A DNA stretch of 12,992 nt, from the NCBI GenBank assembly GCA_017521345.1, contig JAFXCU010000099.1:1-12992 (forward strand), given 5' to 3'. Below the pieces are notes generated by a model that worked only from the letters and a program-made list of their open reading frames with translations, ran no database searches and was not told the origin of the DNA. Shown here piece after piece: positions 1 through 5,125 of this stretch (within the stretch, counting starts at the first letter, position 1; each line of letters begins with the position of its first letter). Origin of the DNA: Ruminiclostridium sp. GTDB lineage: Bacteria; Bacillota_A; Clostridia; Oscillospirales; Oscillospiraceae. The position numbers and the translations under genes are program-made.

Positions 1-2
1 CC

Positions 3-443
3 AACTTCGTCACCGGCCAGCTCACCGAGGCGGTCATCCTGGGCTCCCTGTGCTTCCTGGGCATGACCCTCCTGCGCATCCCCTATGCCGCTGTGGTCTC
101 CGTCCTCATCGGCTTCTGCGCCCTCATCCCCATCTTCGGCGCCATCATTGGTGCCATCGTGGGTGCCTTCCTCATCCTACTGGTGGCCCCCAGGAAGGCC
201 CTGTGGTTCCTGATTTTCCTCATCATCCTCCAGCAGCTGGAGGGAAACCTCATCTACCCCCGTGTGGTGGGCAAGTCCGTGGGCCTGCCGGGAATCTGGG
301 TCCTGGCCGCCGTCACCGTGGGCGGCAACGCCTTCGGCCTGGTAGGTATGCTTCTCAGCGTCCCCGTGTGCTCGGTCCTCTACACCCTCTTCCGGGAGTT
401 CGTCAACTACCGGCTGGAACAGAAAGGACTCCATACAGAATAA
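3..443 (+). CDS. AI-2E family transporter (YdiK/PerM-like), 3' part only
   Basis: C-terminal 146 codons of an integral membrane protein whose 5' end lies before the window. The visible part begins NFVTGQLTEAVILGSL, which matches the conserved GQ..EA..LG segment of the AI-2E transporter family. It continues through hydrophobic helices (around FCALIPIFGAIIGAIVGAF and LWFLIFLIILQQLEGNLIYP) to the late family motif QQLEGNLIYPRVVGKSVGLP and a final helix near the C-terminus. Family members are multi-pass (about 8 TM) proteins of about 340-400 residues, variously linked to AI-2 export or to Na+/H+ antiport, so the substrate here is open. The frame runs into the window edge without a start. It ends 5 bases before a shared terminator hairpin, so it is the last gene of its transcript. 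Confidence 0.85.
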   Translation, partial: NFVTGQLTEAVILGSLCFLGMTLLRIPYAAVVSVLIGFCALIPIFGAIIGAIVGAFLILLVAPRKALWFLIFLIILQQLEGNLIYPRVVGKSVGLPGIWVLAAVTVGGNAFGLVGMLLSVPVCSVLYTLFREFVNYRLEQKGLHTE

Positions 444-448
444 GATGA

Positions 449-488
449 CCCCCGCCCAGTCCCAATGGGACAGGCGGGGGCTGTGTTT
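449..488. terminator. Bidirectional terminator hairpin between convergent genes
   Basis: Stem CCCCCGCC (449-456) pairs with GGCGGGGG (473-480), and an inner stem GTCCC/GGGAC closes over an AAT loop. The + strand tail is short and imperfect (CTGTGTTT). The hairpin sits between the stop of the AI-2E gene (443) and the stop of the minus-strand gene (487), so it can serve both. The minus-strand side lacks a clear T-run, so termination in that direction is less sure. Confidence 0.65.
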
Positions 489-780
489 ATCGGTAATACA
501 GGTTCATATCCAGACCAAAGACTTCGTAGATGCAATGGGCTCCCAAGCGGAACCCCACCCGGAAGGTCTCGTACTCATTCTCCATGTCAAGATTCCATTC
601 GGCCTGCTGATACTGTTCAAACAAGGCTTTCTGCTCCGGAGACAGGGCATCCAGCAGGGCTTTCTCTGTATCCGCCAACTTTTGGCTTAGGGGCTTGAGG
701 GGACTTCCCTCCCACTGGCGGGCCTGAGGATCGATATTGCCGTCAAACAGAGCTTTCAGGAATTCGGGGCGTCTGTACAT
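487..780 (-). CDS. DUF6809-like small hypothetical protein (97 aa)
   Basis: Small, soluble-looking, mostly helical protein with no signal peptide or TM segment. The N-terminal LFDGNIDP and the C-terminal GFRLGAHCIYEVFG resemble the two ends of the DUF6809 family, common in clostridial genomes (LYYGNI.P ... GFRLGA...EV). The middle is charged and coiled-coil-like (KLADTEKALLDALSPEQKALFEQ). The family has no assigned function, and I assign it from memory of the pattern, not a search. The ATG at 780 is supported by AAGGAGG 8 bases upstream. It is transcribed away from the XRE-type gene at 967 across a repeat-bearing divergent region, so the two may be co-regulated. It ends next to the shared terminator at 449-488. 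Confidence 0.72.
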   Translation of the reverse strand: MYRRPEFLKALFDGNIDPQARQWEGSPLKPLSQKLADTEKALLDALSPEQKALFEQYQQAEWNLDMENEYETFRVGFRLGAHCIYEVFGLDMNLYYR

Positions 781-833
781 AGGACAGTCCTCCTTGCAAA
801 CCTTTTCTTGCCATGGAGGCCAAAAAAGGGTAT

Positions 834-870
834 ACTGATTCTGTATCGTGATTCTTCTGATGCAATCAGT
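834..870. repeat. Inverted repeat ACTGATT-N23-AATCAGT in divergent promoter region
   Basis: ACTGATT (834-840) and AATCAGT (864-870) are perfect 7-bp arms separated by 23 bases. The pair lies 54-90 bases upstream of the DUF6809-like start and encloses one copy of TATCGTGAT. It could be an operator for the neighbouring XRE-type regulator, but nothing in the sequence proves binding. Confidence 0.4.
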
Positions 871-946
871 CGGTTCACCATATTTTCAACCATAGACTAA
901 CACGTTTATATCTTATTGTCAATATATAATATGCTGATATCGTGAT
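844..946. repeat. Direct repeat TATCGTGAT (844-852 and 938-946)
   Basis: The 9-mer TATCGTGAT occurs exactly twice in the 186-bp divergent region, 94 bases start to start (about nine helical turns). The second copy is embedded in a TGATAT series at 935, 943 and 959, the last overlapping the ribosome binding site of the XRE-type gene. One copy sits near each divergent gene, which is the layout expected for an autoregulatory operator pair; that role is inferred. Confidence 0.4.
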
Positions 947-966
947 ATTTCATCGAGGTGATATTG

Positions 967-1179
967 ATGGCCTGGTCGTACAACAGACTCTGGAAACGCC
1001 TGATCGACAACAAAATGAAGCGGACCGACCTGCTGGCCCTGGCCCACATCAACTCCAACACTCTGGCAAAGATGGGCAAGGACGAAACGGTCTCCATGGA
1101 TGCCCTGGGAAAAATCTGTGCCGCCCTCCACTGCCGCATTGAAGACATCCTGGAATACATTCCCGAAGAAACGCCCTAA
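967..1179 (+). CDS. XRE/Cro-type helix-turn-helix transcriptional regulator (70 aa)
   Basis: Stand-alone DNA-binding domain of the short Cro/C1 (YozG-like, HTH_26) type. Residues SYNRLWKRLIDNKMKRTDLL form helices 1-2, AHINSNTLAKMGKDETVSMD carries the recognition helix and turn, and ALGKICAALHCRIEDILEY is the typical closing segment. There is no sensor or dimerisation domain, so it is probably a simple repressor or an autoregulator. An in-frame GTG at 958 would add three residues, but GAGGTG at 955-960 sits 6 bases before ATG 967, which makes 967 the better start. It is divergent from the DUF6809-like gene and followed 8 bases after its stop by a strong terminator, so it is monocistronic. Target genes are unknown. 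Confidence 0.85.
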   Translation: MAWSYNRLWKRLIDNKMKRTDLLALAHINSNTLAKMGKDETVSMDALGKICAALHCRIEDILEYIPEETP

Positions 1180-1187
1180 AAACACCG

Positions 1188-1228
1188 AGAACCGCCGCAA
1201 ATATTGCGGCGGTTCTTCTTGTCATTTC
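1188..1228 (+). terminator. Rho-independent terminator of the XRE-type gene
   Basis: Perfect 13-bp stem AGAACCGCCGCAA (1188-1200) / TTGCGGCGGTTCT (1204-1216) closed by an ATA loop, then the T-rich tail TCTTGTCATTT. The tail overlaps the -35 element of the next gene. Confidence 0.85.
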
Positions 1229-1247
1229 CTGCCAAAGGCTGTATAAT
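1219..1247 (+). promoter_or_regulatory. Sigma-A-like promoter of the DMT permease gene
   Basis: TTGTCA (1219-1224), a 17-base spacer, then a consensus TATAAT (1242-1247). The predicted start point is near 1254, giving a leader of only about 30 bases. The -35 box lies in the T-tail of the preceding terminator. Confidence 0.75.
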
Positions 1248-1279
1248 CTGTCCTACTGCTATGATTTTATGGGAAGGTC

Positions 1280-2197
1280 GTGTTGTTGTTGAATGCCACT
1301 GCCCCAAAGGCCAGCCTCCGCTGGCTGCCCTATGCCTTTATCCTCCTGCAAAGCACCCTCTACGGCTTCGGTGACCCCATCTCCAAGGCCGCCTATGAGA
1401 CGGTCCCCCTGTACTCCCTCCTGTCCGCCCGATACACCATCGCCTTCCTCTTCCTGGCACTCCTCTTCGGCAAGCGGATCTGGCGGGGTCTGAAGGCCTG
1501 CTCGGTGAAGGACTGGCTGCTGCCCAGCCTTTGCATCTCCTGCGCCTACATCGCCACCAACATCGCCATCGTTCTGACCACGGCCACCGCCACCGCCTTC
1601 CTGCGGTCCCTGTCCACGGTGATGACCCCCCTGCTGGCCCTGGTGGTCTACCGGAAGAAGTTCAGCCCCAAGCACATCCCCGTCCTCATTTTCGTGGTGG
1701 TGGGTCTGTACCTCCTCTGCGGCCGGGGCGGCATGAACGGCTTCAGCCTGGGCGAGGTGGCCGGTCTGGCCTCTGCTCTGCTGATGGCAGGCTCCCTGAT
1801 CTTTGGCGAGAAGGCCCTGGACAAGGTGGACCCCGTGACCCTCACCACCGTCCAGACCGCCATGTCGGTGATTCTCTGCATCGCAGCCGCCTTCCTGCTG
1901 GAAGGGGGCGTCCACCTGGAGACCGCCGGGACCACCGAGTGGATCATCATCGTCTATCTGGCCATCCTGTGCACCGTGGCCGGTTACCTCCTCCAGAACG
2001 CCGCCCTCCAGTCCATCTCCTCCCGGATGGTGGCCCTTCTCCAGTGTACCGGCCCTGTGATGACCGCCTTCTTCTCCTTCCTGATCCTGGGGGAACGGCT
2101 GAATTTTGCCGGTCTCCTGGGTGCAGGCATCCTGCTGGCCTGCGTGGCAGCGGAGACTCTCATGAAGGATGAGGAGAAAACAGAACCCACGACATAA
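1280..2197 (+). CDS. DMT superfamily EamA-type transporter
   Basis: Integral membrane protein of about 303-305 residues with the ten-helix, two-fold EamA architecture. The first repeat (about residues 15-145) starts with LLQSTLYGFGDPISKAAYE. The second (about 155-295) includes the typical AILCTVAGYLLQNAALQSIS and an end-of-domain FSFLILGERLNFAGLLGAGI motif. Drug/metabolite transporters of this type export amino acids or other small metabolites; the substrate cannot be read from sequence. Start choice is uncertain: the reading begins GTG TTG TTG TTG, and GGAAGG (1272-1277) is only 2 bases from GTG 1280 but 5 and 8 bases from TTG 1283 and 1286, so a TTG start is plausible. It has its own promoter and terminator and so stands alone. 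It is convergent with truA. Confidence 0.88.
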   Translation: MLLLNATAPKASLRWLPYAFILLQSTLYGFGDPISKAAYETVPLYSLLSARYTIAFLFLALLFGKRIWRGLKACSVKDWLLPSLCISCAYIATNIAIVLTTATATAFLRSLSTVMTPLLALVVYRKKFSPKHIPVLIFVVVGLYLLCGRGGMNGFSLGEVAGLASALLMAGSLIFGEKALDKVDPVTLTTVQTAMSVILCIAAAFLLEGGVHLETAGTTEWIIIVYLAILCTVAGYLLQNAALQSISSRMVALLQCTGPVMTAFFSFLILGERLNFAGLLGAGILLACVAAETLMKDEEKTEPTT

Positions 2198-2202
2198 CAA
2201 AA

Positions 2203-2229
2203 CGCCTCCCATTCGGGAGGCGATTTTAC
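2203..2229. terminator. Bidirectional terminator after the DMT permease gene
   Basis: Stem CGCCTCCC (2203-2210) / GGGAGGCG (2215-2222) with an ATTC loop. ATTTTACG follows on the + strand. On the minus strand the hairpin is followed by TTTTGTT, so it can also stop transcripts arriving from truA through the palindromic element. Confidence 0.8.
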
Positions 2230-2253
2230 GTACAATGATCGTGGCAGTTTCCT

Positions 2254-2389
2254 AAAAGGCTCCCTTGTGTAAAGGGAGCTGGATTTTGCCGAAGGCAAAA
2301 GACTGAGGGATTGTAGCGTATCGGCAGGCCACAACCCCTCCGACTTCGGCTCCGCCGAAGCCACCTCCCCTTGCACAGGGGAGGCTTTC
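2254..2389. mobile_element. 136-bp MITE-like palindromic element with 29-bp terminal inverted repeats
   Basis: The left end (2254-2282) and the reverse complement of the right end (2361-2389) match at 23 of 29 positions, counted by eye. Each end can itself fold (GCTCCCTT/AAGGGAGC on the left, CCTCCCCT/AGGGGAGG on the right). Inside are two more perfect hairpins, TTTTGCC/GGCAAAA (2284-2300) and CTTCGGC/GCCGAAG (2344-2360), and a further imperfect inverted pair TGAGGGATTGT (2304-2314) / ACAACCCCTCC (2331-2341). There is no coding capacity and no obvious target-site duplication. It lies between the convergent ends of the DMT permease gene and truA, a safe site for a non-autonomous element. I infer it is one of many dispersed copies. 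Confidence 0.65.
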
Positions 2390-2398
2390 AAGTGGGCA

Positions 2399-3136
2399 TC
2401 AATAATACACTTCTTCCAAACACAGCCCGCAGGCGGGGAGGGTCTCCCCCGCCCGGGTGCGGTCCTGGCTTTCAATAATACCTGCCATATCCTCCGGGGT
2501 CAGTTCCCCCCGGCCCACTGCCAGGAGGGTACCCGCCAGGATGCGCACCATATTATATAGGAAGCCGTCCCCGGTAAAGGACATCCGCAGCTCGGGTCCC
2601 AGATCGTCGATCACGATGGAGGACACTGTCCGCACCGTGGACTTCTTGAACTTCTTCAAAGAGCAGAAGGCCCGGTAGTCATGGGTGCCGCAGAGTTCTG
2701 CCGCCGCCCGTCTCATGGCGTCCACGTCCAGTTCCCCGGGACAGAAATACAGGTAGTTCCGCTCGAACACATTGGGGGCCTCACTGCGCCAAATGCGATA
2801 CACATAGGTCTTTCCCGTGCAGGACAGTCGGGCGTGGAACCGGGGTTCCGCCTCCTCCAGGCTGACGGCACCGATGTCCGCCGGAAGGTACTGCCGCAGG
2901 CCGGACAGGATCTCCTCCGTGGTCAGGTCCGTCTTTGCCCGGAAGGAAGCCACCTGGCCCCTGGCGTGGGTGCCCGCATCGGTGCGGCCGGAGCCGTTCA
3001 CCTCCACCGGCTGGTCCAGCAGCCGGGAGAGGAGGGTCTCCAGCTTTCCCTGTATGGTGTTGTCGGTGTTCCCCTGCTTCTGCCAGCCCTTCCAGCGGGT
3101 TCCGTCATAGCAGAGGGTCAATCGGTAGTTGGTCAT
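2399..3136 (-). CDS. truA: tRNA pseudouridine(38-40) synthase TruA
   Basis: TruA isomerises uridines 38, 39 and 40 in the anticodon stem-loop of many tRNAs to pseudouridine, in the cytoplasm, without cofactor. Diagnostic features are the N-terminal YRLTLCYDGTRWKGWQKQ, the catalytic loop GSGRTDAGTHARGQV with the invariant Asp at residue 53, the central SCTGKTYVYRIW and the C-terminal FLYNMVRILAGTLLAVGRG. The length of 245 residues is normal. An ATG at 3175 would add 13 residues, but that codon overlaps a TATAAT -10 box, so the MTNYRL start at 3136 is preferred; the Shine-Dalgarno is weak (GGGGGCGTGG just upstream). In many clostridia truA follows ecfT and ribosomal protein genes. Here it stands alone, divergent from the symporter gene. 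Confidence 0.95.
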   Translation of the reverse strand: MTNYRLTLCYDGTRWKGWQKQGNTDNTIQGKLETLLSRLLDQPVEVNGSGRTDAGTHARGQVASFRAKTDLTTEEILSGLRQYLPADIGAVSLEEAEPRFHARLSCTGKTYVYRIWRSEAPNVFERNYLYFCPGELDVDAMRRAAAELCGTHDYRAFCSLKKFKKSTVRTVSSIVIDDLGPELRMSFTGDGFLYNMVRILAGTLLAVGRGELTPEDMAGIIESQDRTRAGETLPACGLCLEEVYY

Positions 3137-3163
3137 TTCCACGCCCCCACTTTTCTTTTTTCT

Positions 3164-3192
3164 ATTATACGGCATCCCGGAGGGGACCGCAA
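3164..3192 (-). promoter_or_regulatory. Promoter of truA
   Basis: On the minus strand TTGCGG (3192-3187), a 17-base spacer and a perfect TATAAT (3169-3164). The transcript would start near 3157, about 20 bases ahead of the chosen ATG. The -35 is only half-consensus. Confidence 0.6.
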
Positions 3193-3210
3193 GCCCCTCG
3201 CTATTGCCAT

Positions 3211-3239
3211 TGTGTCAACTTGCGCTATTTATTGACACA
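3211..3239. promoter_or_regulatory. Perfect inverted repeat TGTGTCAA-N13-TTGACACA
   Basis: Arms at 3211-3218 and 3232-3239 are exact reverse complements, 13 bases apart, in the divergent region between truA and the symporter gene. The right arm contains TTGACA and could be a -35 with CATAAG (3256-3261) 18 bases on. The symmetry also fits an operator. A regulator cannot be named. Confidence 0.4.
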
Positions 3240-3266
3240 TTTTATCTCCAAAAAACATAAGAAAAG

Positions 3267-3294
3267 CCTTGTTTATCAAGGATTTTTTCTTTTT
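3267..3294 (+). terminator. Terminator-like hairpin in the symporter leader
   Basis: CCTTG (3267-3271), TTTAT loop, CAAGG (3277-3281), then A, six T, C and five T. The T-run is strong but the stem is only 5 bp. It sits upstream of the best symporter promoter and downstream of a possible TTGACA promoter, with no + strand gene before it since 2197. It may be an attenuator, the end of an unrecognised short transcript, or chance. Confidence 0.35.
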
Positions 3295-3317
3295 CCGCAA
3301 AGTGTTGAAACAACATC

Positions 3318-3346
3318 TTGCAATCTTCGAGGTTTTGGTGTAAAGT
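3318..3346 (+). promoter_or_regulatory. Likely promoter of the NSS symporter gene
   Basis: TTGCAA (3318-3323), a 17-base spacer, TAAAGT (3341-3346). Each box matches consensus at 4 of 6 positions. The predicted start point near 3353 gives an approximately 80-base leader. Confidence 0.45.
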
Positions 3347-3361
3347 AGTACCATTGTTCAT

Positions 3362-3400
3362 GGGCGTATTGCGCCCTTTTGCCCCCTCTTCCCGGGGGCA
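3362..3400 (+). promoter_or_regulatory. Two tandem stem-loops in the symporter 5' leader
   Basis: GGGCG/CGCCC (3362-3366 and 3372-3376) is followed at once by TTTT. Next comes TGCCCCC/GGGGGCA (3380-3386 and 3394-3400) with a 7-base loop, followed by CCTATTTT. Both lie between the promoter and the AAAGGAGA ribosome binding site (3414-3421), which is 12-13 bases from the ATG, a long spacing. They could stabilise the mRNA or act in attenuation. I recognise no known riboswitch. Confidence 0.4.
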
Positions 3401-3433
3401 CCTATTTTCCTACAAAGGAGAGAAAGAGATACC

Positions 3434-4873
3434 ATGAATGAAATCAAACAGCGTGGTCAGTGGGGCAGCACCTTCGGCTTCCTCATGGCCTCCATCGGCT
3501 CGGCCATCGGCCTGGGCAACCTGTGGGGCTTCCCCTACAAGATGGGCTCCACCGGCGGTTTCGCCTTCCTGATCGTCTACCTGATCCTGGTGGTCACTGT
3601 CGGTATCGCCCTGATGATGGGCGAGTTCGCTCTGGGCCGTAAGACCGGCACCGGTGTCGGCGCTTACGCCAAGCTGGGCGAAAAGTACAAGGTCCTGGGT
3701 TGGATGGCAGCCTTCTGCCCCTTCCTGATCCTGTCCTTCTACGCCGTTCTGGCCGGTATGACCCTGCGTTACTGCGTGGGCTTCCTGGTCCAGATCTTCG
3801 GTATGGACGGCTTCGCCGGTCAGGGCTCCGGCTTCTTCGGCTTCCTGCTGTATGACACCAAGTCCATGGTCCTGTTCCTGGCTCTGGCTATGATCATCAC
3901 CATGGCCATCGTCATGGGCGGTGTCCAGGGCGGCATCGAGAAGTTCAGCAAGGTGGCTATGCCTGCACTGGGCGTCATTCTGATCGGCATCATCATCTTC
4001 GTTGCCTTCCAGCCCGGCGCCATCGAGGGCTACAAGTTCATGTTCAAGCCCGACTTCTCCCAGTTCTCTGACTTCAACAGCTTCTTCAACGTCCTGAAGG
4101 TGGCCTCCGGTCAGATGTTCTTCTCCCTGTCCCTGGCTATGGGCATCAACATCACCTTCGGCTCCTACCTGAGCAAGGAAAAGAGCATCCAGAGAAACGC
4201 CGTCATCGTCCCCTTCTCTGACACCCTGTTCGCTCTGTTCGCCGGCATGATGATCATGCCCGCCTGCGCAGCCTTCGGCGTGGACTACGGCGCTGGCCCC
4301 GGCCTGCTGTTTGCCTCCATGCAGAACGTCTTCCTGGACGGCATGGGCGGCATGGCCGGCAACGTGGTTGGCTTCCTGTTCTACTTCCTGGTCTTCATCG
4401 CAGCCATCACCTCCTCCATTGCTCTGCTGGAGGTTCTGGCCTCCTCCGTGGTGGACAAGCAGATCGCCAAGGGCAAGGACCCCAGCCGCAAGAAGATCTC
4501 CCTGATCTTCGCTGTCTGCATCTTCGTGGTGGGCCTGCCCGCTGCCATGGACGCTCTGGGCTCCGGCGGCGCAGCCATCCCCGCTCCCTACGAGCTGCTG
4601 GGCCTGACCCCCGACAGCCCCGGCTTCGCTATGTGGAACGACTGCTGGCTGGACCTGTATGACATGATCACTGAGGGCGTGCTGATGCCCCTGGGCGCAC
4701 TGTTCATGTCCCTGCTGCTGGGCTGGAAGTTCCCCAACCTGGTGAAGGAAGAGTGCGAAGAGGGCGGCCACACCTTCAAGGGTGCCGGCTACTTCAAGTT
4801 CGCCTTCCGCTTCCTGATCCCCCTGGTCATGGTCCTGGTGCTCTACACCCAGATCCAGGCCTTCTTCCTCTAA
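3434..4873 (+). CDS. Neurotransmitter:sodium symporter (NSS/SNF) family amino-acid transporter
   Basis: Bacterial NSS (LeuT-fold) carrier of 479 residues that uses the Na+ gradient to import an amino acid or related solute. The unwound TM1 signature is at the N-terminus (FLMASIGSAIGLGNLWGFPY, about residues 15-34), and TM2 ends with MMGEFALGRKTG. In TM8, IAAITSSIALLEV places A323, T326 and S327 where LeuT A351, T354 and S355 bind Na2, so Na+ coupling is likely retained. About 11-12 helices are expected. The substrate is not readable. The gene has its own leader and a perfect 20-bp terminator stem, so it is monocistronic. Codon use (GCT, GGT, CGT and CTG frequent) resembles hppA more than the trk genes and suggests good expression. 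Confidence 0.93.
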   Translation: MNEIKQRGQWGSTFGFLMASIGSAIGLGNLWGFPYKMGSTGGFAFLIVYLILVVTVGIALMMGEFALGRKTGTGVGAYAKLGEKYKVLGWMAAFCPFLILSFYAVLAGMTLRYCVGFLVQIFGMDGFAGQGSGFFGFLLYDTKSMVLFLALAMIITMAIVMGGVQGGIEKFSKVAMPALGVILIGIIIFVAFQPGAIEGYKFMFKPDFSQFSDFNSFFNVLKVASGQMFFSLSLAMGINITFGSYLSKEKSIQRNAVIVPFSDTLFALFAGMMIMPACAAFGVDYGAGPGLLFASMQNVFLDGMGGMAGNVVGFLFYFLVFIAAITSSIALLEVLASSVVDKQIAKGKDPSRKKISLIFAVCIFVVGLPAAMDALGSGGAAIPAPYELLGLTPDSPGFAMWNDCWLDLYDMITEGVLMPLGALFMSLLLGWKFPNLVKEECEEGGHTFKGAGYFKFAFRFLIPLVMVLVLYTQIQAFFL

Positions 4874-4874
4874 G

Positions 4875-4922
4875 ACAAAAACAAACGTGCTGGTGCTGTC
4901 GTACCAGCACGTTTGTTTTTGT
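4875..4922. terminator. Strong terminator of the symporter gene, 20-bp perfect stem
   Basis: Left arm 4875-4894 (ACAAAAACAAACGTGCTGGT) pairs perfectly with 4903-4922 across an 8-base loop. The arms end in A-rich and T-rich runs, so the hairpin is symmetric and should work in both directions. It begins 2 bases after the symporter stop codon. Confidence 0.85.
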
Positions 4923-4930
4923 GGAGATGC

Positions 4931-5045
4931 GGCCTTCTGCGCGCGCCCTTTTCGGGCACACCAGCAGGCCGAGAAGAGTTTTCTGGCACGCACATGTCGC
5001 GCCAGAAAACGAATCTGGCTTGATTTCGCCGCTGCGGCGGCGAAA
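4931..5045. repeat. Array of three stem-loops between two terminators
   Basis: In order: GGCCTTCTG (4931-4939) / CAGCAGGCC (4962-4970), 8 of 9 paired, with an inner GCCC/GGGC; GTTTTCTGGC (4978-4987) / GCCAGAAAAC (5001-5010), a perfect 10 bp; and TTTCGCCGC (5024-5032) / GCGGCGAAA (5037-5045), a perfect 9 bp. With the terminators on each side this gives five hairpins in 244 bp. Open frames crossing it run into the flanking genes and have no credible start, so I read it as non-coding. It is probably a dispersed palindromic repeat or a structured RNA; neither is proven. Confidence 0.55.
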
Positions 5046-5074
5046 CTCTGCGAGGCTTTTTACATCTTTCCCTA

Positions 5075-5118
5075 TTGCAAAAACGATCCCTGCCGGACTG
5101 AACCGGCAGGGATCGTTT
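5075..5118 (-). terminator. Terminator of the MATE gene
   Basis: Perfect 16-bp stem AAACGATCCCTGCCGG (5081-5096) / CCGGCAGGGATCGTTT (5103-5118) around ACTGAA. On the minus strand it is followed by TTTTTGC, the expected U-tract. It lies 7 bases beyond the MATE stop codon. Confidence 0.85.
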
Positions 5119-5125
5119 GATAGAT

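Noticed and set aside
2399..3175. Longer TruA starting at 3175
   Set aside because: The extra 13 residues (MPYNRKKKSGG...) are not family-like, and the upstream ATG overlaps the TATAAT box of the truA promoter.
3410..4993. Long open frame on the minus strand opposite the NSS symporter
   Set aside because: Antisense shadow of low-complexity composition; it begins inside the stem-loop array and lacks a credible start.
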